Positions 33,860-46,959 of a DNA stretch of 64,000 bases are shown here, piece after piece. A program made the translations under genes and the position numbers. Numbering within the stretch: position 1 is the first letter of the stretch; every line of letters begins with the position of its first letter. The notes beneath the pieces were generated by a model that saw only the letters and a list, made by a program, of their open reading frames with translations, was not told where the DNA came from and did not search any database. The DNA comes from Antedon mediterranea (taxonomy: Eukaryota; Echinodermata; Crinoidea; Comatulida; Antedonidae): positions 14,064,932 to 14,128,931 of the forward strand of contig NC_092679.1 in assembly GCF_964355755.1 (NCBI RefSeq), given 5' to 3'.

Positions 33860-36126
33860 CATATATATATATATATATTTTTAAATACACAATTACGCTA
33901 CAGGACAACACAAACACAACAAAAGGACAAACGTAAAGGGTATAGTATAATGTACTTACATACATATAATTACATATATACTTGCAGGAGGTAAGAAAAA
34001 AAAGTTTGATGAAAAAGTTTTATTAATACGATCTGTATTGTGATAAAAGGAATTGTTTATAATTGGATTTGAATGTATTTAAGTTATTAGTATTTAGTAA
34101 GGATTGACTTAAATTATTCCATACTAGAGGACCATGGTATTTGATAGAATTCCGGATTGTGTTATGGGTTAAATTTATTGTGGCGTAATTGTTGGCGTTT
34201 CTTGTATTGTAGTTGTGAAATTCATTATTTTTGATGAAGAAATGTTTGAAAATATTTGGAAGTTGATTGTTTGAATATCTGTGCATAAGTGTGGCGATTT
34301 GTAATTTGTTAATATCGAAGATGTTTAGGGTATTAAGTTTAAAGAAAAGGGACTTTGTGTGGGCTATATAGTGAGAATTGGTACAAATGCGAATAGCCCG
34401 TTTTTGGAGTTTAAAGAGTTTGTCTAATTTAGAAATATGTGTGGAAGCCCATGGACAGAGAGTTTTATTTTTAGTATCTGTAATTCCCCAAGCAATGTTA
34501 CAATAGGATAGATAAGGTAAAATTAATGTGTTATATAAAGAAAAGAGGATATTAGAGGGTAGAATATAATTATTTAAGTTTTTTTAGACACCGATGTTTT
34601 TTGAAATTTTATTAGTTATATTTGTTATATGGGTTTTCCAGTTTAAGTTATCATCTATAGTTACACCAAGGAACTGAGAATAAGTAACCCTTTTGATAGG
34701 AGTGTTTTCTATATGGATTGTGTTTTGATTGTCATTCCGTGTTCTATTTGGAGAAAAGTGTATATATTCAGTTTTGTTCAGTGAGAGTCTATTAAGTTTA
34801 AGCCAGTGAGATATATGTTTTATTTCCTTATTAAAAATTCTGGTTAAGGTGTTGTAGTCAGGATGGGAGGAAAAAATGTTCGTGTCGTCGGCAAACAGGA
34901 CGTATTCAAAAGAGTTGGAAGCGTTGATGATGTCGTTGACATAAATGAGAAAAAGTAGAGGACCAAGAATTGATCCTTGGGGCACATCGCAGGTTATAGG
35001 AAGAACTTCTGAGGAGTAGGAGCCGAAAGAGGTGATTTTTTTAAGATAGTTAGAAAGTAGAGATAGAGGAGTTCCGCGGATACCATAGTGACTTAGTTTA
35101 GTTAAAAGAATTGTGTGGTTAATAGTGTCAAATGCTTTAGACAAGTCCAAAAATAAGCCAATAGTATGGTGGTTTTTAGATAAGGCGTTAGAGATTTTAC
35201 TTTGAATGTCAAGGATTGCAAGATCGGTAGAATGTTTTGGTCTGAAGCCATATTGGTTATCATGAAAAGATGTATGTGAAGAAAGAAAGTTGTAAAGTCT
35301 ATTGTATATAAGGCGTTCGAGTATTTTAGAAAAGCAAGGCAAAATTGAGATTGGACGGTAGTTTTCAAAGGAATGGGAATAATTTTTTTTATGAATAGGA
35401 ATTACTTTGGCGATTTTTAAGGATGATGGAAATACACCATTAGTTAGTGATAGATTAAAGATGTGGGTAAGGGGTCTGGTAATAAAAGGTCCAATTTCTT
35501 TAATAATCGTGGGTTCAATATCATCAAGGCCAGCACTTTTACTGTTTTTTAGATTAGAAATTATTTCAAGAATCTCTTTACCAGATGTAGGTTGGAAGAA
35601 AATTGAATTTTGAGTGGGTTTCCTTAGATAATCAGTAAAGTTGCCATAAGTAGCCGAAATTTTAGAAGAAAGTTTAGGTCCAATATCAGTAAAATAGCGA
35701 TTGAATTTATTGGCAATTTGAGATGGGTCAGTAATGTTTGTACCATTATCTGTAAAATAACTAGGAAGCGTCTTTGTGGTGTTTTTACAGAGAATGTTAT
35801 TAATTATATTCCAGGTTTTTTTAATGTTATTTTTATAGTCGTTAAACTTATTTGTATAGTGTTGCTTACATGATGTTCTTATTAATCGTGTGAGTTTATT
35901 TCTGTAAGTAATGTAATTGGTTTTATTAATCATATTTGGTGTTTTTATATATTTTTTATATAATTTATTTCTATTGTTTATAGATTTGATTATACCTTTT
36001 GTTATCCATGGTTTACAAAGTTTACGTTTGTTAATTTTAGTTCTTGTCTTTGGGAGGTGAGTATCGTATAGTGAAGAAAATCTGTCGAGAAAAATATTGT
36101 AGGATTCATTTGCAGAGTTATTTTGG
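33860..36126 (-). mobile_element. Jockey-superfamily LINE, 5'-truncated
   Basis: Inserted within a GACC element. The RT frame begins abruptly at 36126 (FQLYQNNSANESYN) where GACC sequence joins, so the endonuclease has been lost. The 3' end lies near 33860-33890 in (TA)n-rich DNA. Just one nonsense codon interrupts the whole remaining frame, so this insertion is fairly young. Confidence 0.82.
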
Positions 36127-36138
36127 TAGAGTTGAAAA
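34023..36138 (-). pseudogene. LINE reverse transcriptase with one stop codon
   Basis: Reads from about 36138 to a stop at 34582-34584, then continues in the same frame to 34023 (last residues LLSQYRSY). RT blocks in order: NSKSAGLDDIEPTIIKE, AKVIPIHKK, FENYRPISILPCFSKILERL, QYGFRPKHST, FLDLSKAFDTINHTILL, DVPQGSILGPLLFLIYVND, FADDTN (a Phe variant of YADD), then SQFLGVTIDDNLNWKTHI. The C-terminal domain has SYCNIAWG and HNYNTRNANN. The first codons upstream of 36138 come from GACC repeat sequence and are not native. Catalytic Asp residues are all present. Confidence 0.85.
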
Positions 36139-38391
36139 AGTAAGTCAAGAAAACAGAAATCGGGCAAAAAGAGTGCGCAATAACATTTGACGCGCAGTGC
36201 GCGCGCAAAAATATGCGCACTCATGGCAATTTTGTAAACGCATGAAATTGCCTGAAACGTACTCTTATTTCATCGAAAATAAATTTTGAAAATTTTAAGC
36301 GCGCGTACGCATGCGTTACATGCGCTACGCACGTAATTGTATTGCCATATGATGATTTATGCCCTGAAATTTATGAGTACCAAATTGGTTGTGAAGATAT
36401 GATTACAAACGTGATTTCGTTAAATCGTGCGTAGACCGCGTAATTTTTTATTGCGCACCGTTAAAACATAACCACATCGATTCCTGGCCATAAGGAATAT
36501 ACTGTGAAAAATTAACCTAGCTAGATTAAACTGATATCAAGATAAGGTCAGAAAGCGATAAAACGCATAGTGACCGACCGACCGACATAGTGAACTATAG
36601 AGTCGCTTCAACGCGACTAAAAATGCATTAATATTAAAATGTATATTTTGAGGTGGTCGAAAACGTAAAAAAAGATGAAAACGAGTTAGTGTTTACACCG
36701 CCCGACCGACGCGACCGACCAACCGAAATTGCTGAAAATGTTTAAAAAAATGTTGAACACAATTTTAAAAACATTTATAATTGCCCCCAAGTATTAATAT
36801 CCACTGTCAAAATAATATGAATACTGTATGAGTTTTTGTTTACACCGACCCACGCGACTAAAAACTTGATTTGTATGTTATTTCAAATTTACATATAACA
36901 GGCTACAGGTGTACTCAGCTTAATTACCTTTACAACAAAAACCAAAGCGCAGCAGAAGAAAACAAGGCCATATAGATGGCTGCAGTCGCGTGCTCATTAG
37001 TGTTTACCGACCGACCGACCAACCTACCAACTGACCGAAATTACTGAACATGTTTAAAAATGTTGAAATGTTTAAAAACATTTATATTTTTTTAATTTAA
37101 ACGTGCGTAGCCTGTCACTTTTTACGTGCTCGTATAACGTAATTTCGAGTTGAAAAGTATGTCAAGAAAACAGAAATCGGGCAAAAAGAGTGGGCAATAA
37201 CATTTAACGCGCAGTACGCGCGCCAAAATCTGTGCACTCATGGCAATTGTGTAAACGCTTAAAATTGCCTGAAACGTACTCTTATTTCATCGAAAATAAA
37301 TTTTGAAAATTTTAAGCGCGCGTACGCATGCGTTTATGCGCTACGTACGTAATTGTATTGCCATATGATGATTTATGCCCTGAAATTTATGAGTACCAAA
37401 TTTTATTTAATTGTGATTCATGTTTGTGAAGATATGATTACAAACGTGATTTCGTTAAATCGTGCGTATACCGCGTAATTTTTTATTGCGCACCGTGAAA
37501 ACATAACCACATCGCTTCCTGGCCATAAAGAATATACTGTGAAAAAATTTACTTAGCTAGATTAAACTGATATCAGGATAAGGTCAGAAAGCGATAAAAC
37601 ACATAGTGATACCGGACCGACAGACAGACCGACAGACCGACAGACCGACCGACCGACCGACATAGTGAACTATAGAGTCGCGTCCACGCGACTAAAAACA
37701 ACAACAAGGCCCTATTATGTGGCTGCAGTCGCGTGCTCAAGGTATTGTTTACCGACCGACCAACCGGCTGAAATTGCTGAACATGTTTAAAAATGTTGAA
37801 AATGTTTAAAAACATTTATATTTTTTTAATTTACACGTGCGTAGCCTGTCACTTTTAACGTGCTCGTATAACGTAATTTTGAGTTAAAAAGTGAATCGAT
37901 ATTATTAAAGAAAGGTTGTAAAACAGAAATCGGGCACAAAAAGAGTGCATATTAACATTTAACGCACGTGCACAAATCTGCGCACTCATGGCAATTTTTT
38001 AAACGCTTAAAATTGCCAATTTGAAAATTTTAAGCGTGCATATGCATGTGTTACATGCGCTACGCACGTAATTGTATTGCCATGATGATTTATGCCTTGA
38101 AATTTATGAGTACCAAATTTGATTTCATTGTGATTCATGCTTGTGAAGATATGATTACAAACATGATTTCGTTAAATCGTCCGTAGACCGCGTAACTTTT
38201 GATTGCGCACCGTGAAAACATAACCACATCGATTCCTGGCCATAAGGAATATACTGTGAAAAATTGACTTAGCTAGATGAAACTGATATCAAGACAAGGC
38301 CAATAAAAGTTAGTGCTTACAGACCGACCGACCGACCAACCAACCAACCGATATAGTGAGCTATAAAGTCGCGTTGCACGCGACTAAAAAT
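36126..38391. repeat. GACC-element cluster before unit 3
   Basis: Right half of the broken element (36126-36622), a short copy (about 36640-36862) and two long copies (about 36961-37697 and 37700-38391). The long pair is nearly the same as 23308-24707, which shows that the repeat cluster was duplicated together with the genes. Confidence 0.75.
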
Positions 38392-38519
38392 GTGTAGCAT
38401 TATTTTCATTGTATAATCGTTTAGTCTAATCTACTTAGTGTATACATCAATGTGTATATATTATACCCTTTCTACCATAATCATGAAAGAATAGAAATCT
38501 TTATTTCAGTCTTTTGCAA

Positions 38520-38735
38520 ATTGTTATTGGAGAGGACGATAAATGTATCTACTGCAGTTTATTAGAGGCAGAGCTGACTGTTGCGCAAAGACGGCTCTGG
38601 GTGGAACAACCGGCCAACTACTAGGGAGGTCATAATGCAGCGAGTTGAATTATCTATATACAAAAAAGTTACTCAACAAACACAAGAGATTGACCATTGA
38701 GAATGTAGTTTATCTTGTGTATAACATTTTATTTT
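38520..38735 (+). pseudogene. Gene X exon, unit 3 (stop codons)
   Basis: Same acceptor and same TAG (after VEQPANY) and TGA as unit 1, so it is a sister copy of 24831-25045. Confidence 0.5.
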
Positions 38736-39124
38736 CAAATCATTTCATATTAATTAAGACGTTTAAAAAGTATGCAAATATGTGTCTTGAAAATTTATTT
38801 TGATCACGTGGTGCCCATGCAGGTTTCCTTTCATTCGGATCATCAAACGGTCGCTTTCATCTACTGTCATCATGCGAAGTTAGACTATGGGTAATTAGGA
38901 ATTGAGATACACTCTCATATACATACATACATTTAGTTTATTCTGTGACAGTACTCAGTTCGCTGCCATGAACATGATCATTGGAACGAAACATGCCTCT
39001 GGGTTTTACCACGTTCTCGGAGTACATACATCTTGAGAGTACAGTAACTTTAAATAAATTAAATTTAAATCATTAAAACAGTCTCTGATACTATGAATTC
39101 CTATACCAATGTTGTATGGTTTGT

Positions 39125-40211
39125 CTATTGCCTAGGTCCTTTGTAATCTCGACGTAAACTGCTGCTCTGATTTTGAGGTCGTGTCAGGTCTGGTGGTCTT
39201 GGTGCTACTTTTGAGTGTTTTGACATTTTTCCTGTGGCATTTATTGATGGTAATGTCAAATGGGTATCTTCGTCACTGGGAAGACAAGTTTCAATCAGTC
39301 GTGGTGGGCTCAGTTGTGGCCTGTTCGTTAGTCGCCCATTTGGTGGTTGCTTCCTCGCAGCTTTCTTGTCTGTTGCTGTCTGACGACCAATGCTATTCGA
39401 GGATCGTCTTCCAATAGCAGCATTATCAAGCGATGGCCTACTTCCTGATTGGATGGTTGGAAATAAGTTAGTAGTACGTCCGACGCTTCCATCTGAAAGT
39501 TTTTGTCTTGTGTCAGAAGTGTAGTGGTTGCCCATCTTTTGACAGCTTGCAGTCGTTGAGCTAGAGTTGCCTCTATGGAGTCTTTTAAATAAAGGACTAG
39601 ATTTACCAGCAAGATCAACCATATCCAGAAGACTTCTTTCGTGCTGCTTCTTTCTTTGAGGCTTTCTTGTGTCCTTGATTGAGTCTGCAAAGTGAATATA
39701 AGTTACACTTTTAATTAGGTCTTGTTTAATTTCAATCCATTTAAACTAAAGCATGGTAGACTGGTTTGACTCCATCTCCTATCCCATCAGTGGTAGCCTA
39801 TGTGGTTCTTAATTGGGAGACATGTGTTTTACCTTCATGGTTAGAGAATCCTATTTTCGATGACATCAAGTCAGACCCAGAAGCGACATCTGAAGAATGC
39901 ACATCAAAGATCTGAAAATCCATGTTTGATCTATATCTACGATCGTCAGATAATCTATATAAGACATGGATTTATAAACAATAATGTTGTTCTAAATGAT
40001 TTCGGTACAAATAACTAAATACGGTTATGTATGTAGGCCTATATATTGAATTGGCGTGTGGTGTGTACCTAGGCTAAAAAAACATTGATACAAAAAATCG
40101 TTCAAAAAATGTTTCAAAACACAAATCTTTTATCTATTTATTAAACATGCGATTGAAATTTCATTTAGACTATAATTTAGTAACTTACCGTTTGTTTTTT
40201 CGTGAAGCCAT
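39125..40211 (-). CDS. Gene Y copy 3 (type I), unknown function
   Basis: Exons 40189-40211 (MASRKNK), 39833-39954 and 39125-39684, fully spliceable. Nearly the same as copies 1 and 6. Differences include KHSKV for KPSKV and RRDYKG for RRNYKG at the C-terminus. Exon 2 reads FSNHE where copy 1 has FYNHE. Confidence 0.64.
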
Positions 40212-40449
40212 TAGTAAATTATGCTGAAGTATTTTCGGAGAAATTGTAAGACAGTGTAGTAAGCTTGTTTGCTTTTAGACGTTTGTATGCTGTAGTTACT
40301 ATACTAACGCGATACGTATACGTGGCAACAATCACGCGCTGCGCCCGTTACCATGGCTTGAAGTTAGAGCATGCGCATTAATGCACTGTAATCTGCAGCT
40401 GTGATGTGTGGCAAACAAGTATGACATGAACTTACATTGTTATAAATTA

Positions 40450-41667
40450 ACACGACCATTATTATATATGGCTGCAGTTGCGTGCGAAAATTTGAGTTAG
40501 TGTCAGACCGACTGACCTACAGACCGATCGACATAGTGAGGTATAGATTTGCGTTTGCACGCGATTAAAAATGTTGAACAATTGTTAAAACATTTATATT
40601 TGCCTCCAAGTATTAATATCGAGTGTCAAATAATAAAGAAATATGAATATGAGTTAGTGTTTACCGACCGACTAACAGACCGAAATTGCTGAACATGTTA
40701 ACCGACTAACAGACCGAAATTGCTGAACAAGTTAAAAAATGTTGAAAACATTTTTTAAACATTTATATTTGCCTCCAAGTATTAATATCCAGTGTCAAAA
40801 TAACGAAAAAAAGATGAAGATGAGTTAGTGTTTACACCGACCGACCGAGGGGCGACCGACCAACCGAAATTGTTGAAAATGATAAAAAAATGTTAAACAC
40901 ATTTTAAAAACATTTATATTTGCCGCACCTCCAAGTATTAATATCCACTGTCAAAATAATGAACAAATATGAATATGAGTTTGTGTTTACAGCGACCGAC
41001 TGAGATATAGAGTCGCGTTTGCACGCGACTAAAAACTTGATTTGCATGTTATTCTAAATTTACATATAACAGGCTACAGGTGTGCTCAAAAACCAAAGCG
41101 CAACAGAAGAAAAAACAACAAGGCCATATAGATGGCTGCAGTCACGTGCTCAATTTAGTGATTACCGACCGACCAACCGACCGACCCACCCACCAACCGA
41201 CCGAAATTGCTGAACATGTTTAAAAATGTTTAAATCTGCGCACTCATGGCAATTTTTTAAACGCTTAAAATTGCCTGAAACGTACTCTTATTTCATCGAA
41301 AATAAATTTTGACAATTTTTAAAATTTTAAGCGCGCATATGCATGCGTTACAAGCGCTACGCACGTAATTGTATTGCCATGATGATGAGTATCAAATTTT
41401 ATTAAATTGTGATTCATGCTTGTGAAGATATGATGTGCAAACATGATTTCCTTAAATCGTGCGTAGACCTCGTAATTGTTGATTGCGCACTGTGAAAACA
41501 TAACCTCATCGATTCCTGGCCATAAGGAATATACTGTGAAAAATTGACACATAGCTAGATTAAACTGATATCAAGGACAAGGCCTTATACAAGTTAGTGC
41601 TTACCGACCGACCGACCGACCGATATAGTGAGCTGTAGAGTAGTCGCGTTGTTGCACGCGACTAAAG
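40450..41667. repeat. GACC-element cluster, unit 3
   Basis: Counterpart of 26756-28121 without the LINE tail. Mini copy 40450-40565, compound piece to about 41033, long copy about 41108-41667 ending in the hairpin gtcgcg-ttgttgca-cgcgac. Confidence 0.7.
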
Positions 41668-41784
41668 TGTAGCATTATTTTCATTGTATAATCGTTTAGT
41701 CTAATCTACGTAGTGTATACAGCAATGTGTATATATTATACCCTTTCTACCATAATCATGAAAGAATACAAATCTTTATTACAG

Positions 41785-41896
41785 TCTTTTGCAAATTGCT
41801 ATTCGAGAGGATGATGAATGTATCTACTGCAGTTTATTAGAGGCAGAGCTGACTGTTGCGCAAAGACGGCTCTGGGTGGAACAACCGGCCAACTAC
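41785..41896 (+). pseudogene. Gene X exon, unit 4, split by a retrotransposon
   Basis: Acceptor tttattacag, frame intact through EDDECIYCSLLEAELTV to VEQPANY, then interrupted at 41896 by the 2A LINE. The rest resumes at 45440. The words aactac on both sides are the target duplication. Confidence 0.6.
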
Positions 41897-44800
41897 ATTG
41901 TTCAGCGTCGTGAGCGGACGTGTTAAATCTGCCGCTCCTGGATAATGTTAAGTCATACGATTTTACCTATGGCTACCACTATTATTTGCCTAGCACTGAT
42001 ATGTTTATGCGTTGTGGATGATTATGCGGTTCGAGCCCAATACTTATCATCATATGTTGTCCATCCTAACTCATCTAGTCGCAGCAGAGATTGTTGGTAT
42101 GAATCACCACTACAATTTCGATCTAGGCCAAGATTGTTACGGCGTACCAAGCATGGCCCGGATTACTCTGCACCGTATAGGAGGTATGATAATTCCACTT
42201 CTTCATTTCAAACATCTTACGGGAAATTCTACTTTAACAATCTATACTTATGTGGAGATATTGAAGAAAACCCTGGACCACAAAATGAGCAACATGTTGG
42301 AGACGAAGGTATGCGACCCGATGGTTACGTAACCAACTATGCACTTCAAGGTGGCGTTAATTGTTTAAATATCAACGCTCACAGCATTGTAAACAAGTCA
42401 TTGTGTTTACAATCAGTGCTTGTAACCGAAACAATTGACATCGTTTTCATGACTGAATCATGGCTAGATGGTCATATAAATTCCACTGAAATATTCCCCA
42501 AAGAATATGCTGTTTTTAGAAAGGATCGCAATCGTCATGGAGGTGGTGTTGTTGTTGCGGTACATGAGGATTTGCGTGCGACACCATGTCTTAATTATTC
42601 CTGTCCTGGAATCGAGCTAATATGGTGTACAATTGAAAGCAAACACGGGAACATTTTAGCAGGGACACTGTACAGACCTCCGGGTAGCAGAGTGGATTTC
42701 TTCGAAAAACTCCAGGAATGTGTCGATCAAGTGTTAGTGGACGCCCATTTGTACAGTTTAATAATTATTGCAGGTGACCTTAGCATTAACTTTAAATCTA
42801 CTGGTACAATTTCAACGGAACAACGAAATATGCAAAACACAGTAGACGTCTTAAATCTAAGGCAATGTGTTAATTTTTACACGCATTACAATAAGAATTC
42901 GGCTAATACAATTATCGATCATGTTTACTCTAGTAGTACTGACATGGTAGCTGAAATTCAACCTCACCCAGGTGTCGACAGTGATCATGAAGGAGTTTCC
43001 TTCAAACTTCGTATCTCAAAGGAGAACATTTCAAGACCAGCGGGTACTTTTTATGATTATTCTAAAATTTGTCCCCAACGTTTTATTGACAAATTCGCAA
43101 ATATTAACTGGAACTGTGATTCCACTGACGTGAATGAGTTATGGTTAAACTTTAAATGTAAATTTATTGCAGCTATTAATGATGTTGTACCCCTAAGGTC
43201 GGCCAAAAGGCGCCCTAAAAAACCTTGGATCTCAAGGGAGATTCTTAGTTTAATTAGAAAAAAGAATAGATTTTATAAAGCAGCTATTAGGTCTGTAAAT
43301 AAGGACAAGTGGGATAGATACAAACGTAGTCGTAATGACTTGAAATCTAAAATTAAAAAATCATATAAAAGTTATCTAAAGAACCTTTCCTTAAAAAACG
43401 ACCATTGTAAACAGTTCTGGTCCTTCGTTAGAAGCTCCAGAGCTAAACCCGGCACTGATACCTTTGTCATTGAGGGTAATCGTGTCAACAACCCAAAGAT
43501 CATAGCTGAGGCCTTCAATAAAAGATTCTCAGCTAATTTTTCTCATGACTACCCTGACCACCTTTTAAATAATTCTTGTATTTTGCATGCTGGCTGCCCC
43601 AAATTCACTGATATCCAAATCACTAGTGCTGAGATATTATCTGTTATTAACAAACTGAAAACAGGTAAATCTCCTGGACCTGATGGAATAACCACAACTA
43701 TGATTAAAGTTGCTGCTATTTACATAACTGAACCATTATGTAAAATATTTAATCTATCTCTCAGCTCTGGTGTGTTTCCCATTGAAATGAAGGCAGCCAA
43801 CATCATTCCAATCCATAAGTACAGTCAGGTGACTATAGTGATGTTTCTAATTATAGACCGATTTCCTTATGTTCTACAATTGGTAAATTGCTTGAGAGAG
43901 TTGTTGGTCAAAAGTTACTATCTTTTCTTGAAGAAAATACACTTCTCTCCGAGAAACAACATGGCTTCTTGAGGGGTAGGTCTTGTACCACCTTTACTTA
44001 CAGATGTTACAACTGATTGGTCTAAAATACTTAATGAGCGTTCTCCGCCCCATATCGATGCGATTTTTCTCGATTGGCGGAAAGCTTTTGATAAAATTAG
44101 CCATAAGATTCTGTTAAGTATATTACATAATTTTGGTATCTGTGATTCAATGCTGGACTGGTTTAAATCCTACCTATCCTGTAGATCTCAAAGAGTTACA
44201 TTTAGGGGCTCCACTTCCGAGAATATATTGGTAAAATCCGGGGTTCCTCAGGGATCAGTGATTGGGCCAATCCTCTTTAATCTCTTTGTATCCGATCTCC
44301 CCTCCTGCATTGAATCACAGATACAACAATATGCTGATGATACTCTCATATACAGAGCCATCAGAAACAAAAACAAAGATAAAGATAACCATAATGATAA
44401 TGATGAAATGATCTTGCAGTCGGATCTTCGTGCTATTAACAACTGGTGTGTGACGAACAAAATGCTACTAAATACTGACAAATGTTTTGTAATGCACATA
44501 ACTAGATCTAACAGTCTAACAAGCATGTGATTATTTTATTGGAGATGATAGATTGCCCGTTACGAATTCCATTAAATATCTTGGAATTCACCTGAATCGC
44601 AAACTCACTTGGGCTGATCATGTCCAATATGTTAAATCCAAATCTAATCGCATGTTTGGTTTTGTGAGACGTATTGTCAAATGTCGTGATAAAGCTATTA
44701 TATTGCGACTATATATATCGTTAGTTAGACCATATATTGATTACGGTTTACCTGCCTGGATCCCCTTTCTTAAAAAAGACATCGCTGCTCTTGAAGCTGT

Positions 44801-45440
44801 CCAAAGGAGGGTCACCCGCACATGCTTCCCAAGATCAGCCAGTCTCTCTTACCCTGAACGTTTGAAACGCCTTAATCTGATGTCCATTAACAATCGCATT
44901 AGGTATTTATGTATTAATTTTGTTACCAAATGTATGTACAAATTATATGATGTTAATGTTTTTAAATATTTATCTATTAATTGCAGACATGTTAATAACC
45001 TTAAGTTGCGCAATAATTTTATAGCCCGGACTGATTTATTTCATAACTCTGTCTTTAATTTTTTTGTTAGACATTTTAGAGATCTGCCTGCGGATCTCTG
45101 CGACCAACTTTTAATTAATATAAACTGTTTTAAGCATATTTTAACAATCTGTTTTAATCTGAACATATGTATATTTTAAAGATATTTTCTTAATTCTATC
45201 TTTTTAAATTAACAATTTTTTATAAAAACACATTGCTGAATTTTATAGTTTTATCTAAATTTTAATAGAATCCATGTATTATTCATTTTATGTAAGTATT
45301 TCGATGTGGAGAGCCTCTCGACGGTTATTTTTATTTGTAACTTTTAGGTTATCCGGCCTCATTGACTTACTTTTGTATTGTTTTTTTGTACTGTTCTGTA
45401 TATTGGCGAAATAAATGATATGATATGATATGATATGATA
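41897..45440 (+). mobile_element. 2A-encoding CR1/L2-like LINE, copy 1, near full length
   Basis: Flanked by aactac (41891-41896 and 45440-45445). The unfilled site exists in other units (ccggccaactactag). It has a 48 bp 5' leader, one long frame with signal-like leader, 2A, endonuclease and RT, a 3' UTR of about 260 bp and a 3' tail of (tgata)n repeats (45413-45440). A sister copy at the same position is at 58319-61803. Confidence 0.9.
41945..45179 (+). pseudogene. LINE polyprotein: leader, 2A, APE endonuclease, RT (copy 1)
   Basis: The ATG at 41945 starts an N-terminal hydrophobic stretch (MATTIICLALICLCVV) that looks like a signal peptide. A basic linker follows, then LYLCGDIEENPG/P at residues 101-112, a consensus 2A ribosome-skipping peptide (break before the Pro at 42278). 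After it comes an APE endonuclease: LNINAHSI, FMTESWLDG, GTLYRPPGS, GDLSIN (family GDxN, so catalytic Asn is Ser here), SDHEGV. The RT has GKSPGPDGIT, then a frameshift near 43830, YRPISLCSTIGKLLERV, FLDWRKAFDKI, SGVPQGSVIGPILFN, QYADDTLIY and YLGIHLNRKLTWADHV. Private frameshifts at about 43990 and 44515. Dead copy. Confidence 0.9.
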
Positions 45441-45580
45441 ACTACTAGAGAGGTCATAATGCAGCGAGTTGAATTATCTATATACAAAAAAGTTACTCAA
45501 CAAACACAAGAGATTGACCATTGAGAATGTAGTTTATCTTGTGTATAACCTTTTATTTTCAAATAATTTCATATTAATTC
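45440..45580 (+). pseudogene. Gene X exon remainder after the LINE
   Basis: Continues actactagagaggtcataat as in units 1, 3 and 5. The TAG was already present before the LINE landed, so gene X was probably not functional in this unit. Confidence 0.5.
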
Positions 45581-45932
45581 AGACGTTTAAAAAGTATGCA
45601 ATTATGTGTCTTGAAAATTTATTTTGATCACGTGGTGCCCATGCAGGTTTCCTTTCATTCGTATCATCAAACGGTCGCTTTCATGCACTGTCATCATGCG
45701 AAGTTAGACTATGGTTAATTAGGAATAATTGAGATACACTCTCATATGGATACATTTAGTTTATTCTGTGACAGTACTCAGTTCGCTGCCATGATCATTA
45801 GAACGAAACATGGCTCTGGGTTTTACCACGTTCTCGTAGTACATACATCTTGAGAGTACAGTAACTTTAAATAAATTAAATTTAAATCATTAAAACAGTC
45901 TCTGATACTATGACAACTGTTGTATGGTTTGT

Positions 45933-46959
45933 CTATTGCCTAGGTCCTTTGTAATTTCGACGTAAACTGCTGCTCTGATTTTGAGGTCGTGTCAGGTCTG
46001 GTGGTCTTGGTTCTACTTTTGAGGGTTTTGAAATTTTTCCTGTGGCATTTATTGATGGTAATGTCAAATGGGTATCTTCGTCACTGGGAAGACAAGTTTC
46101 AATCAGCCGTGGTGGGCTCAGTTGTGGCCTGTTCGTTAGTCGCCCATTTGGTGGTTGCTTCCTCGCAGCTTTCTTTTCTGTTGCTGTCTGACGACCAATG
46201 CTATTCGAGGATCGTCTTCCAATAGCAGCATTATCAAGCGATGGCCTACTTCCTGATTGGATGGTTGGAAATAAGTTAGTAGTACGTCCGACGCTTCCAT
46301 CTGAAAGTTTTTGTCTTGTGTCAGAAGTGTAGTGGTTGCCCATCTTTTGACAGCTTGCAGTCGTTGAGCTAGAGTTGCCTCTATGGAGTCTTTTAAATAG
46401 AGGACTAGATTTACCAGCAAGATCAACCATATCCAGAAGACTTCTTTCGTGCTGCTTCTTTCTTTGAGGCTTTCTTGTGTCCTTGATTGAGTCTGCAAAG
46501 TGAAATATAAGTTGCACTTTTAATTAGGTCTTCTTTAATTTCAATCCATTTAAACTAAAGCATGGTAGGCCTAGACATGTGTTTTACCTTCGTGGCGGGA
46601 GAATCCTATTTTAGATGACATCAAGTCAGACCCAGAAGCGATATCTGAAGGATGCACATCAAAGATCTGAAAATCCATGTTTGATCTATATCTACGATCG
46701 TCAGATAATCTATATAAGACATAGATTTATAAAACAATGATATGATAAATTATTTCTGTAAAAATAACTAATACGGTTATGTATGTAGGCCTATATTATA
46801 CTGGCATGTGGTGTACCTAGCTATAAGTATAAAACATTGATACAAAACATCGTTTAAAAAATCTTTCAAAACACATTCTATTTTCTATCTTTAAATGCGA
46901 TTGAAAATTCATTCAGAATATAATTTAGTAACTTACCGTTTGTTTTTTCGTGAATCCAT
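45933..46959 (-). CDS. Gene Y copy 4 (type II 5' end), unknown function
   Basis: Exons 46937-46959 (MDSRKNK), 46588-46709 and 45933-46492. Intron 2 is only 95 bp because a segment present in other copies is deleted. Exon 3 matches the type I sequence (SSSTTAS) while exon 1 is type II, so the copy is a mosaic. It has TATEKKA for TATDKKA and KVEPRP for KVAPRP. Confidence 0.63.

Noticed and set aside
42012-42332. 106-codon frame overlapping the LINE leader and 2A in the +1 frame, present in both copies
   Set aside because: Both copies descend from one insertion, so conservation is not independent. No motif, and the main frame has clear leader, 2A and endonuclease.
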